Shown: positions 18,306 through 27,118, counted from the first letter of the stretch. The stretch: 64,000 nt of DNA from Shimia biformata (GCF_016888515.1 NZ_JAFEJK010000001.1:1273475-1337474), one strand, 5' to 3'. Notes: generated by a model not told the origin, from the letters alone. Program-made: numbers and translations.

Positions 18306-19289
18306 ATGACCGCACGGGACGAGATCGAAACCCTGCGCGGGCTGATGGGCGAAGCCATCATCGGCCAGCGCGAGGTGATCGACCGATTGCTGATCGGCCT
18401 CTTGGCAAATGGCAACCTTCTGGTCGAGGGGTTGCCGGGCCTGGCCAAGACCCGCGCGATCAAGGCGCTGGCGAAAAACCTGGATTGCGAGTTCAGCCGC
18501 GTCCAGTTCACCCCGGACCTTCTGCCGTCGGACGTGACCGGCACCGAGGTCTATTACCAATCCGACAAGGGATCCGAGTTCCGGTTTGAACCGGGGCCGA
18601 TCTTTGCCAATATCGTCCTTGCCGATGAAATCAACCGCGCCCCTGCCAAGGTGCAGGCGGCATTGTTGGAGGCGATGGAGGAACGGCAGGTCACCGTGGC
18701 GGGCACCAGCCACAGAATGCCGCCGCTGTTCATGGTGATGGCGACCCAGAACCCGATTGAACAAGAAGGCACATATCCCTTGCCCGAGGCCCAGATGGAC
18801 CGTTTCCTGATGCACGTCCTGATCACCTATCCCCCGGTCGAGGACGAGGTCGAGGTGATCCGCCTGGTGCGCAGCGAAGAGGCCCGCGCCACCGCGCAGT
18901 CGGGGGGCAAATCGAAGAAAAAGGTCACGATCTCTCAGGATGTGGTCTTCGACGCCCGGCGCGAGATCGTGGCGATCCATGTCTCGGACGCGATGGATCG
19001 CTACATGGCCGATATCGTGAATGCGACCCGGTTTCCCGACGCTTTCGGTCCCGACCTGAAGCGTTGGATCGAGGTCGGCGCCAGCCCGCGCGCCTCGCTC
19101 GCGCTGGACAAATGCGGGCGGACCCATGCGTGGTTGAACGGGCGCGATTACGTCGACCCGGTCGATATCCGCGCCATCGCACCGGATGTGCTGCGCCACC
19201 GTCTGGGCCTGACCTATGAGGCGCAGGGCGAAGGTGTCACCCCCGACCGCGTGGTCGAGGAGCTTTTGTCCCAGGTCGCGTTGACATGA
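18306..19289 (+). CDS. MoxR-family AAA+ ATPase
   Basis: The 327-residue protein is a MoxR-type AAA+ ATPase: Walker A GLPGLAKT, Walker B IVLADEINRAPAKVQAALLEAM, a sensor region in MVMATQNPIEQEGTYPLPEAQ, and a C-terminal lid. MoxR ATPases act with VWA-domain proteins as chaperones that activate or insert cofactors in enzyme complexes. AGGAG precedes ATG 18306. It leads a same-strand chain of DUF58, DUF4381, two VWA proteins and a BatD protein, the usual MoxR neighbourhood, here ending in a multiheme cytochrome. Its TGA lies inside an ATGA that opens a five-codon frame leading into the next gene. Confidence 0.92.
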   Translation: MTARDEIETLRGLMGEAIIGQREVIDRLLIGLLANGNLLVEGLPGLAKTRAIKALAKNLDCEFSRVQFTPDLLPSDVTGTEVYYQSDKGSEFRFEPGPIFANIVLADEINRAPAKVQAALLEAMEERQVTVAGTSHRMPPLFMVMATQNPIEQEGTYPLPEAQMDRFLMHVLITYPPVEDEVEVIRLVRSEEARATAQSGGKSKKKVTISQDVVFDARREIVAIHVSDAMDRYMADIVNATRFPDAFGPDLKRWIEVGASPRASLALDKCGRTHAWLNGRDYVDPVDIRAIAPDVLRHRLGLTYEAQGEGVTPDRVVEELLSQVALT

Positions 19290-19302
19290 GCATCGCGGGC
19301 TG

Positions 19303-20280
19303 ATGGATCGGGCCGCGCGCATAAGGACAGGCACCTTTCCCGCCAGTCCCGATGATCCTGCAGCCGACCATCGTGTGTCGGTCAGCCTGGCACATCTGCG
19401 CCAGCTTGAGGGGCGTGCGCGCTCGTTGTCCTTCCTGCCGCGCCAGCCCGTCGGCAGCGCGTTGAACGGCCGTCACGCCTCGCGGATGCGGGGGCGGGGG
19501 CTGAATTTCGAAGAGTTGCGCGAATACCTGCCTTCGGATGACGTGCGCTCGATCGACTGGAAGGTCACGGCGCGCACTGGCAAGGCCCATGTGCGTGTTT
19601 TCACCGAGGAACTGGACCGCCCGACCCTGATTGTCGTGGACCAGCGCATGTCGATGTTCTTCGGCTCGCTCCACATGATGAAATCCGTGACCGCGGCGGA
19701 ATGCGCGGCGCTGGCCGCCTATCGCATTCTCGATCAGGGCGACCGGGTCGGCGGGATCGTCTTTGGCGACACCCATATCGCCGAGATCCGCCCCCAGCGC
19801 AGCCGCGTCGCGCTGAACCGCTTTCTGACCGCAATCGCGGATGCCAACAGCCTGCTCAGGGCCGATGCACCCAATGTCGCCCCGATGAGCCTGAACCAGG
19901 TCCTGCAGTCGGTGCGCCGGATCGCACCACGCAATCACCTGATCCTTGTGTTTTCCGACTTCGACGTGATCGACGGCCTGACGCACAAGCTGATTTCTGC
20001 CCTGTCGCGCAAGAATGACCTTGTGCTTGGACTGGTCTCGGATCCGATGGCGGACGAGATCCCGCAAGGGCTGCGCATGGTGATCTCTGACGGCGTCATG
20101 CAGGCCGAAATCAACACCGGCGACAAGGAGATGCACCGCGACTTAACGGATATGGCGCGGGGGCGTCTGGCCACGGTGCATGACTGGCAGCGCAGTCTGG
20201 GCGTGCCGGTCCTGCCCCTGTCGACGACCGAGGACAGCCTGCCGCAGATGCGCCGCCTGATGGGGCTTGGGCCGGTATGA
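19303..20280 (+). CDS. DUF58 domain protein
   Basis: The 325-residue protein is a DUF58 member, defined here by RMRGRGLNFEELREYLPSDD and the adjacent IDWKVTARTGK. The rest has a degenerate VWA-like fold (LIVVDQRMSMFF, VFSDFDVIDG). DUF58 proteins almost always sit between a MoxR ATPase and VWA proteins and are thought to be partners of that machinery. The start ATG 19303 overlaps a TGA that closes a five-codon reading frame beginning in the moxR stop (19286-19303). The end overlaps the next gene by ATGA. No signal peptide or membrane helix is visible. Confidence 0.88.
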   Translation: MDRAARIRTGTFPASPDDPAADHRVSVSLAHLRQLEGRARSLSFLPRQPVGSALNGRHASRMRGRGLNFEELREYLPSDDVRSIDWKVTARTGKAHVRVFTEELDRPTLIVVDQRMSMFFGSLHMMKSVTAAECAALAAYRILDQGDRVGGIVFGDTHIAEIRPQRSRVALNRFLTAIADANSLLRADAPNVAPMSLNQVLQSVRRIAPRNHLILVFSDFDVIDGLTHKLISALSRKNDLVLGLVSDPMADEIPQGLRMVISDGVMQAEINTGDKEMHRDLTDMARGRLATVHDWQRSLGVPVLPLSTTEDSLPQMRRLMGLGPV

Positions 20281-20762
20281 GCAACCAGACCAAAGACGCC
20301 CCGGTCACGCTGGCCGACCTTATCGACCAGCTGGTTCCTCCAGCTGAGCCACCGGCGATTTCGATGGTGCCGCAGACGGCAGGCTGGGCGGTGCTTGGCG
20401 CGGCGGTTCTCGTTGCTCTGGCCTATGGCGGCTGGCGTTGGCTGGCCCATCGTCGCGAAAACGCCTATCGGCGGCACGGGCTGGCCGCACTTGCTGACGC
20501 GGGCAATGATCCCGGCCGGATCGCAGAGGCCCTGCGGCGCACCGCGCTGTCGGGCTTTCCCCGAACAGAGGTCGCCAGCCTGTCGGGCGACGACTGGTTG
20601 CGGTTTCTCGACAGAACCGGCGGGTTTCCCGCAGAACCGGGCCGCCTTGTAACCCAAAGCCCGTATCGTGCGCCCGTTGACGCGCCGCCCCCGGACGTGA
20701 CCGCCTTGCGCGAGGCCGCGGCAAACTGGATCAAGCACCATCGACGCGAGGGGGTGGCATGA
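20277..20762 (+). CDS. DUF4381 family membrane protein
   Basis: The 161-residue protein has a short N-terminal stretch, one clear membrane helix at about residues 38-58 (WAVLGAAVLVALAYGGWRWL) and a cytoplasmic tail with the pattern AEALRRTALSGFPR and LSGDDWLRFLD, typical of DUF4381. Such proteins occur only in MoxR/VWA operons and are presumed to anchor the complex at the inner membrane. It is coupled at both ends by ATGA overlaps. Beyond the family assignment no biochemical role can be stated. Confidence 0.85.
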   Translation: MSNQTKDAPVTLADLIDQLVPPAEPPAISMVPQTAGWAVLGAAVLVALAYGGWRWLAHRRENAYRRHGLAALADAGNDPGRIAEALRRTALSGFPRTEVASLSGDDWLRFLDRTGGFPAEPGRLVTQSPYRAPVDAPPPDVTALREAAANWIKHHRREGVA

Positions 20763-21745
20763 TCTCTTTCGCCGCGCCCTGGGCCTTGGTCCTCTTGCCG
20801 CTGCCATTCGTGGTGTGGCGGTTCTTTGCTCCCCGGCGCGAACGCGTCCCGGCGCTGCGCTTTCCCTTCTTCCGCCAGATCGTGACGGTCGGTCAGGTCG
20901 AGGCGGCGGCGGGGTCGGTCATCCTGCGCCGCACGCGGTTGCAGATGGCGGTTGCGGTGCTGGTTTGGGCGATGCTTGTCGTGGCGCTCACGCAGCCCGC
21001 CCGCCTTGGCGCGCCGGTAGAACTGACCAAGTCAGCACGCGACGTTGTGCTGGCCATCGACATCTCGGGTTCGATGGACACGGTCGATTTCGAGACCGCC
21101 TCTGGCGAGCGGCTGCAACGCCTGCAAGCTGTCAAAAACGTGGTTGGCGAATTTGTCGCCAACCGGTCCGGCGACCGGGTGGCGTTGATTGTCTTTGGTA
21201 CCCGCGCCTTCCTGCAGGCGCCCCTGACCGCCGACCTGACCACGATCGAGGACCTGCTGAACCAGACCGAAGTGGGGATGGCCGGGCCGCATACTGCCAT
21301 CGGAGACGCCATTGGCCTTGGCATCCGCACCTTCGAAGTCAGTGAGGTTGACCAGCGGCTGATGATCCTTCTGTCAGATGGCGCTGACACCGGCAGCCGG
21401 ATGAGCCCGCTCAACGCTGCCGAGATCGCGGCCTCGAAAGGGGTGGAGATCCACACTGTCGCGGTGGGTGACCCGGCCGGGGCAGGCGAAAACCGGGTTG
21501 ATGTGGCCGCGCTGGAAGGGATCGCGCAGCGGACCGGGGGCGGTTCCTTCTTTGCCTCCGACGTGGCGGGGTTGGCCGACGTCTATGACCGCATCGACGC
21601 GTTGACACCCCGGCTGGTCGAGACGGTCAGCTATCGTCCCAAGACCGCATTGGCGGGCTGGTTCCTTGCGGTGGCTGCGGTGCTGGGGCTGCTGGCGATG
21701 ACTGTCCTGACCTATGGCCGTATCCGGCAGGGGGATGCGGCATGA
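20759..21745 (+). CDS. BatA-like VWA-domain membrane protein
   Basis: The 328-residue protein starts with two membrane helices (WALVLLPLPFVVW near the N-terminus and AVAVLVWAMLVVAL near 62-75). A VWA domain with an intact metal-ion-dependent adhesion site follows (DISGSMD, later LSDGADTGS), then a C-terminal helix (WFLAVAAVLGLLAMTVLTYG). The VWA domain would face the periplasm. BatA-type proteins are the metal-binding partners of MoxR ATPases. It is coupled by ATGA at both ends. The intact metal site contrasts with the altered one in the next gene. Confidence 0.88.
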   Translation: MISFAAPWALVLLPLPFVVWRFFAPRRERVPALRFPFFRQIVTVGQVEAAAGSVILRRTRLQMAVAVLVWAMLVVALTQPARLGAPVELTKSARDVVLAIDISGSMDTVDFETASGERLQRLQAVKNVVGEFVANRSGDRVALIVFGTRAFLQAPLTADLTTIEDLLNQTEVGMAGPHTAIGDAIGLGIRTFEVSEVDQRLMILLSDGADTGSRMSPLNAAEIAASKGVEIHTVAVGDPAGAGENRVDVAALEGIAQRTGGGSFFASDVAGLADVYDRIDALTPRLVETVSYRPKTALAGWFLAVAAVLGLLAMTVLTYGRIRQGDAA

Positions 21746-23307
21746 ACGAGGCCATCCTCACCGATCTGGCCCTGGCGCTTGAGGCGTTTCATTTCCTGCG
21801 GCCTTGGCTGTTGCTGCTGGTGCTGCCTCTGGTCGTTCTGTGGTGGCTCAATCGCCGTGCCGCGACGAAAGAGGATGCCGATATGCCCGGTCTTGCGCCG
21901 CATCTGCGCGACGCGCTTCTGGTCGGTGACCGGGGACGGGGCAGGATTTTGGCCATCGACCATGCGACGGCGGTTCTGCTGTGCTGCGTGATCGGCGCTG
22001 CGGGGCCAAGCTGGACCCGGCAGGTCGACCCGTTTCTTGCCCAGACCGGCCCCTTGGTGATTGCGCTGGAAGTGACGCCCTCGATGACCGCGCCCGACCT
22101 GCCGCCCAGCCGACTGGAGCGGGCAAAGTTCAAAATCCGCGACCTTCTGGCGCTGCGCAATGGCGGGCGCACGGCGCTGGTTGCCTATGCCGGAACCGCG
22201 CATCGCGTGCTGCCTCTGACCGAGGATCCGGACGTGATCCTGCCCTATCTCGAAGGGCTGACGCCCGAGATCATGCCGCAAGAGGGCAACAACGCCACGG
22301 TTGCACTCGATCTTGCCGCGACGATCCTGGAAACCGAAACCGCCGGTGCGATCCTGTTCGTGACCGATGGGATCGAGACGGTGGACCTTGCCGCCTTGAA
22401 CGGGGCAGGTGGGGCTGAAACGGTCGCGGTGCTGGCCATGCTGCCCGACGGGGTCGACGACCGTGGACTGGACCAGTTGGGCAGCCGCCCGGTTGTGCGC
22501 GCGACGCCGGACAATGCCGATATCGACCGCCTGGACCGATTGTTGAACGCCGACTATCGTCGAGCGCTGTTGCAGGATTCCGACCAGCCGTGGGAGGACC
22601 GAGGCTGGTGGCTGGCGATCCCCGCGGCGCTTCTGGCGCTGTTCTGGTTCCGGCAGGGTTGGACCATGCGCTGGTCGGCGCTTTTGCTGGCGCTGTCCAT
22701 AATCCCCGCTGCCCCGGACAAGGCGCGGGCCGATGGGATTGCCGATTGGTTCCTGACCCCGGATCAGCAGGGATATCTTGCCTATCGCGGCAAGGATTTC
22801 AGCCGCGCGGCCGACCTTTTTGCCGATCCCATGTGGAAAGCCTATGCGCTTTACCGTTCAGGGCGCTACGAAGAGGCGATCGAGGTTGCCAGCCGGCTCG
22901 ACACGCCCGAGGCCGCGTTTTTGCAGGGCAATGCCCATATCCGGTTCCGCCAATACCGTGACGGGGTCCGCGCCTTTGAAGTCGCGCTGGACCGTGACCC
23001 GGATTTCCCCGGTGCGGCGGAGAACCTTGAGCTTGCCCGCGAGATCGTCGCCTATGTCGAGGATGCGCGCGAAGCGTCCGATACCGGCGAGGAACGCGGC
23101 ATCGGCGCTGACGACGTGGTCTTTGACAACGAGGAAGGCCGAGGGGCGGAAACCCAAACTGACCGTCAGCCACGGGGCGACGACCAGATACTTACAACCG
23201 AGCAATGGATGAACACCGTCGACACCAGCACCGGCGATTTCCTGCGCTCTCGCTTCCTGTTCGAGTCGGTCAACAACGCGGGTGCATCAGGGGGGCAGGG
23301 GGAATGA
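21742..23307 (+). CDS. BatB/BatC-like VWA protein fused to TPR repeats
   Basis: The 521-residue protein has two N-terminal membrane helices (around residues 18-35 and 73-88), a VWA domain, another hydrophobic segment near 290-325 and a TPR-like region at about 335-440 (YLAYRGKDFSRAADLF, ALYRSGRYEEAIEVA, GNAHIRFRQYRDGVRAFEVAL). The MIDAS motif is altered: LEVTPSM stands where D-x-S-x-S is expected, so metal binding may be weak or lost. An acidic, low-complexity tail follows. The arrangement corresponds to BatB and BatC in one chain. It is coupled by ATGA overlaps to both neighbours. Confidence 0.87.
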   Translation: MNEAILTDLALALEAFHFLRPWLLLLVLPLVVLWWLNRRAATKEDADMPGLAPHLRDALLVGDRGRGRILAIDHATAVLLCCVIGAAGPSWTRQVDPFLAQTGPLVIALEVTPSMTAPDLPPSRLERAKFKIRDLLALRNGGRTALVAYAGTAHRVLPLTEDPDVILPYLEGLTPEIMPQEGNNATVALDLAATILETETAGAILFVTDGIETVDLAALNGAGGAETVAVLAMLPDGVDDRGLDQLGSRPVVRATPDNADIDRLDRLLNADYRRALLQDSDQPWEDRGWWLAIPAALLALFWFRQGWTMRWSALLLALSIIPAAPDKARADGIADWFLTPDQQGYLAYRGKDFSRAADLFADPMWKAYALYRSGRYEEAIEVASRLDTPEAAFLQGNAHIRFRQYRDGVRAFEVALDRDPDFPGAAENLELAREIVAYVEDAREASDTGEERGIGADDVVFDNEEGRGAETQTDRQPRGDDQILTTEQWMNTVDTSTGDFLRSRFLFESVNNAGASGGQGE

Positions 23308-24584
23308 TCCGCGTCCTTGCCCTGATATTTGCCTTTTGCGTCGCGACTGGCCTTGCGGCGCAGGAGACCGTGCGACCCGAGGTCCGGGTCGAGCTGTCAG
23401 AGTCCGAGACCATCCCCGGTCAGGCCGTTGATTTGCGTGTCACCATTCTTGTGCCGACATGGATGACCCAACCGGTCGTTTTTCCCAGTTTCGAACTGAT
23501 CAACATGATCGTGCGCCTGCCCGACCGGGCCACGACCCCGGTGACCGAACAGGTCGGCGGAGTCGCCTGGTCCGGGGTATCGCGGCGCTATCAGGTGTCG
23601 CCCATGGTGCCGGGACGCTTTGTCTTTCCCGAGCAAGAGGCACTTGTCACCTGGGCCGACCCCGAGACCAACCAACCCCGCGAAGACCGGGTCACTATCA
23701 GTTCGGTCGAACTGCTGGGCAAAGTGCCGGCAGGGGCCGAGGGGCTGGACCCGTTTCTTGCTGCGACCGGGCTGACCCTGACCCAGACCATCGAGGGTGC
23801 CGAAGCGCCGCTGTTGCCGGGCGACAGCGTCACCCGCAAACTTGTGGCCAAGGTAGAAGGCACGTCTCCTGTCTTTCTGCCTCCGCTGCTGAAGCCGGAA
23901 CAGATCGAGGGCGTATCGATCTACCCGTCCGAACCCGTGCTTGAGGAAAAGGTTCAGCGCGGCGAGATCAGTGGCAGCCGCACCGAAAGCGTGACTTACC
24001 TGGCGCAATCCGGTGGCGGCGGGCAGGCGGATGCGGTTTCGATCCAATGGTTCAACCTCGACACCGGCAAGATCGAGACGGCGGTGGTTGATGCGGTCCC
24101 GCTGGCGGTCGATGCGCCTTTTGCCAGCGACCGATCCCGCCTGTCGCCCCAAATCCTGGTGCTTTTGGGGGGTGGGGCGCTTGTGCTGATTGCAGTTTTG
24201 CTTCTCCTGCGCCGTGTCATATGTCGGCGCGTGGTCGAATGGCAGGCAGTTCGCAGGGCGCGCTACATGGCCTCGTCCCGGTTTGGCCGCGACAAGGCGC
24301 TTGCCGCGTGCAAGGGGCGTGACCTTGCCGGGGTAATGGCCGGGCTGGACCTGATCACGGCGCGCGCCGTAACAATCGACGCGACTTCCCAGGCACGGGT
24401 GCGCAACGCGCTGACCGCTCTTGGGGCCGCAACCTATGGCGACGGGGCTGGCGATCAGAACGCCGCATGGGGCGCGCTTGAACAGGCCATCCGCGGCCTG
24501 AAGATTGACATGCCAGCGAAAACCCGCGCGGATGGGCTTGCGCCTTTGAACCCGGTCCAACACGACAACAAGAGCTTTTCATGA
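23304..24584 (+). CDS. BatD-like exported membrane protein
   Basis: The 426-residue protein starts at ATG 23304 within the previous gene's stop (ATGA), with a signal peptide (MIRVLALIFAFCVATGLAAQ). A large periplasmic region of beta-rich, BatD-like repeats follows (VELSESETIPGQAVDLRVTI, then a second repeat with GDSVTRKLVAKVEGTSP). A membrane helix near 288-308 (ILVLLGGGALVLIAVLLLL) precedes a cytoplasmic tail. BatD proteins accompany MoxR/BatA/BatB. The first 18 bases are identical to the first 18 of the next gene. Its stop overlaps the cytochrome start by ATGA. Confidence 0.83.
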   Translation: MIRVLALIFAFCVATGLAAQETVRPEVRVELSESETIPGQAVDLRVTILVPTWMTQPVVFPSFELINMIVRLPDRATTPVTEQVGGVAWSGVSRRYQVSPMVPGRFVFPEQEALVTWADPETNQPREDRVTISSVELLGKVPAGAEGLDPFLAATGLTLTQTIEGAEAPLLPGDSVTRKLVAKVEGTSPVFLPPLLKPEQIEGVSIYPSEPVLEEKVQRGEISGSRTESVTYLAQSGGGGQADAVSIQWFNLDTGKIETAVVDAVPLAVDAPFASDRSRLSPQILVLLGGGALVLIAVLLLLRRVICRRVVEWQAVRRARYMASSRFGRDKALAACKGRDLAGVMAGLDLITARAVTIDATSQARVRNALTALGAATYGDGAGDQNAAWGALEQAIRGLKIDMPAKTRADGLAPLNPVQHDNKSFS

Positions 24585-26515
24585 TCCGCGTCCTTGCCAT
24601 GCTTGCCGTTCTCATGACCGACATCATCTTCCCCGCCGCCGCACAAGAAGCGCGGCCCGGGCAGTCGGGGGCAGGATATGTCGGTTCCGAAACCTGTATC
24701 GCTTGCCACGAAAAGGCGGGCGCGGCCTGGACGCAGTCGCATCACGCCAAGGCCTGGACCAAGGCCAGCGCCTCCAATGTGCTGGCCGATTTCAACGGCA
24801 CCGACTATGCCCATGACGGGGTGTTTTATCAGTTTTCCGAAGCTGACGGGCAATACAGTGTCCGCATCATCGGAGCCGATGGTACGGTCAACGAATATGT
24901 AGTTCATTCCGTCGTCGGCATCGCGCCCCTGCAGCAATACCTGATCGAGACCGAGCCGGGGCGGTTGCAAAGCTTCGACGTGGTCTGGGACGTCGAGAAG
25001 GGCGGGTGGTTCCACCTCTATCCCGATCAATCCCTGCCGCCGGACGACGGTTTGCACTGGTCCGGCCCATACAAGAACTGGAATGCCCGCTGCGCCGAGT
25101 GCCATGCCACCGGGTTCCAGAAACGCTATTCCCCGGCGCGTGACACTTACGCGTCATCCCAGGCCGAGATCGGGGTCGGCTGCGAAGCCTGTCATGGCCC
25201 CGGATCCGAGCATGTGGACTGGACCAAAACCAGTTTGCCCGCGCCCAAGGGCTACGGGTTCTCGATGGATTTCGCCAGTGCCGGGACGCAAGAAACAATC
25301 GCGCAATGCGCCGGTTGCCACTCGCGGCGCGAACCATTTGGTGCCGGCAACCCGGTGCCCGGCACCCCCTTTGACGATGCCTATGGCCTCGCCATCCTGA
25401 GACCCGGCCTCTACCACGCCGATGGTCAGATTCTGGACGAGGTCTATGTCCACGGATCTTTCCTGCAATCGAAAATGTATGCCAAAGGGGTGGGTTGCAT
25501 GGATTGCCACGATGCCCACAGCGGCGCACCCAAGGCCGAGGACAACACGGTCTGCACGCAATGCCACTCACCCGCAGGAAACCCGGATTTCACCAGCCTG
25601 ACGTTGAAAGACTATGACAGCGCCGACCACCATTTCCACCCGAAAGGGTCGATCGGGGCCGAGTGCAAAAGCTGCCACATGATCGAGCGGGTCTATATGG
25701 GCAACGACGGGCGGCGCGACCACAGTTTCCGCATCCCGCGCCCGGACCTGTCGGTGGAGCTGGGCACGCCGAATGCCTGCAATGACTGCCACGATGACAA
25801 AGGCGCGGAATGGGCCGCTGCCGAGATCGCCAAACGCTATCCAAACGCGGCCAAACGGCCGCATTTCGGCCGGGCGCTGGCGGCAGGGCGCGCAGACCCG
25901 GTGGCCGCACGCGATCCGCTTCTGGCGCTGTCGCTGGATGGAGATATGCCGGGGATTGCCCGCGCAACCGCGCTGTGGCTGCTGTCGCAGGTGCCGCACA
26001 AGGAGGTTGCGGACACAGTCGCGCCTTTGTTGCGGGACGCTGACCCGCTGGTGCGGGCGGGGGCGATCTCGGTCCAGCGTGGCGCGATGCCCGAGGTGCG
26101 CGCACAGCGAATGGGCAAGCTTCTCGACGATCCGCTTCGAATGGTGCGGATCGAGGCGGCCAAGACATTTCTCGATGCCCCCGCCGACCGGCTGACCGTG
26201 AACACCAAGGCCTCGCTGCAAAAAGCGATGGCAGAATGGCGTGCCACGCTTCAGGCGCGGGCCGATTTCCCCGAAACGCACATGGTTCTGGGCGGCATGG
26301 CGCTGACGATGCGCAACACACGGGCGGCCGAGGGCGCGTTTCGACAGGTGGTCCGCATGGATCCCCAGCGCGAAGATGCCTGGGTCATGCTGGCCCGGAT
26401 CGCGATGGTGGCCGAGGGCCGCGACAAGGCGACGTCGGTGATTGATGAGGCGATGGCGATCCTGCCCGACAGCGCGGCCCTGGCCGAGGTCCGCGCGCAG
26501 GTCGCGGCGAACTGA
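24581..26515 (+). CDS. Exported octaheme cytochrome c with HEAT/TPR C-terminus
   Basis: The 644-residue protein has a signal peptide ending near AAAQEA and eight CxxCH haem-c sites at about residues 39, 171, 201, 243, 306, 325, 362 and 400, all in the first two thirds. The remainder is helical and repeat-like: a HEAT-type stretch near 450-545 and TPR-like repeats near 555-644. It resembles cytochrome c554/NrfB-related multihaem proteins with fused repeats and should act in periplasmic electron transfer or substrate reduction. Its ATG lies in the batD stop (ATGA), so it is coupled to the MoxR/VWA chain. The redox substrate is unknown; no catalytic CxxCK site was seen. Confidence 0.88.
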   Translation: MIRVLAMLAVLMTDIIFPAAAQEARPGQSGAGYVGSETCIACHEKAGAAWTQSHHAKAWTKASASNVLADFNGTDYAHDGVFYQFSEADGQYSVRIIGADGTVNEYVVHSVVGIAPLQQYLIETEPGRLQSFDVVWDVEKGGWFHLYPDQSLPPDDGLHWSGPYKNWNARCAECHATGFQKRYSPARDTYASSQAEIGVGCEACHGPGSEHVDWTKTSLPAPKGYGFSMDFASAGTQETIAQCAGCHSRREPFGAGNPVPGTPFDDAYGLAILRPGLYHADGQILDEVYVHGSFLQSKMYAKGVGCMDCHDAHSGAPKAEDNTVCTQCHSPAGNPDFTSLTLKDYDSADHHFHPKGSIGAECKSCHMIERVYMGNDGRRDHSFRIPRPDLSVELGTPNACNDCHDDKGAEWAAAEIAKRYPNAAKRPHFGRALAAGRADPVAARDPLLALSLDGDMPGIARATALWLLSQVPHKEVADTVAPLLRDADPLVRAGAISVQRGAMPEVRAQRMGKLLDDPLRMVRIEAAKTFLDAPADRLTVNTKASLQKAMAEWRATLQARADFPETHMVLGGMALTMRNTRAAEGAFRQVVRMDPQREDAWVMLARIAMVAEGRDKATSVIDEAMAILPDSAALAEVRAQVAAN

Positions 26516-26517
26516 CC

Positions 26518-26982
26518 CTAACGACGCGGTGCAAGCCCCGCGTTCTGCTTCAATCGGCGCAGCACGACATTGGTCTGGGCGCTGTCGACGGCGGGCAGCC
26601 GAAACAGCGTGTCCTCAAGAAAGCGGTTATAGGCGGCGATGTCCGGCACCACCACGCGCAGGTGATAATCGGCCTGTCCCGTTGTAGCGAAACACTCGAT
26701 CACTTCCGGGCACTTCCCGATCACCTCGATGAATTCGTCCAGCTTCTCGCGGTCATGGCGCGTTAGTTGCACATGCACGATGGCCTGAAATCCTAACCCG
26801 GCAATCTCAGGCTCGACCACCGCACCATAGCGCGAAATCAGCCCAGCCTCTTCAAAGGTCCGCACCCGCCGCCAGCAAGACGAGGCCGACATACCCGCCT
26901 TTTCTGCAAGCTCTGCATTGGAAATGCGGCAATCCCGCTGCAACAGGGACAATAGGGTCCAATCTCTCTGGTCCAGTCGCAT
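26518..26982 (-). CDS. Lrp/AsnC-family transcriptional regulator
   Basis: The 154-residue protein has an N-terminal winged helix-turn-helix (LDQRDWTLLSLLQRDCRISNAELAEKAGMS and the recognition helix ASSCWRRVRTFEEAG) and a C-terminal RAM ligand-binding domain (FATTGQADYHLRVVVPD). Lrp-type proteins sense amino acids. It is transcribed divergently from the second indolepyruvate oxidoreductase with 136 bp between starts, so it most likely controls that gene and itself. A palindrome (26979-26994) overlaps its own start codon. It is convergent with the octaheme cytochrome, with 2 bp between stops. Confidence 0.9.
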   Translation of the reverse strand: MRLDQRDWTLLSLLQRDCRISNAELAEKAGMSASSCWRRVRTFEEAGLISRYGAVVEPEIAGLGFQAIVHVQLTRHDREKLDEFIEVIGKCPEVIECFATTGQADYHLRVVVPDIAAYNRFLEDTLFRLPAVDSAQTNVVLRRLKQNAGLAPRR

Positions 26983-27037
26983 TTTCGGAAATGCCTTTCA
27001 TCTTTGTGGCTTCGTTTGACAAGAATACCCGAAAATG
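26979..27037. promoter_or_regulatory. Candidate Lrp-type operators between divergent genes
   Basis: GCATTT-TCGG-AAATGC at 26979-26994 is a palindrome with 6-bp arms covering the regulator's start codon. CATTTTCGG (26980-26988) recurs inverted as CCGAAAATG at 27029-27037. A TTGACA at 27016-27021 lies between them. Paired inverted sites are usual for Lrp regulators. Binding is inferred, not shown. Confidence 0.5.
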
Positions 27038-27118
27038 GCGCGATAACCACGGTAAATTGGTCAGATTTTGCAGCTTGTGCGTCGTACCATTTCACTCTCG
27101 GGAGGAACGAGGCGCGCC

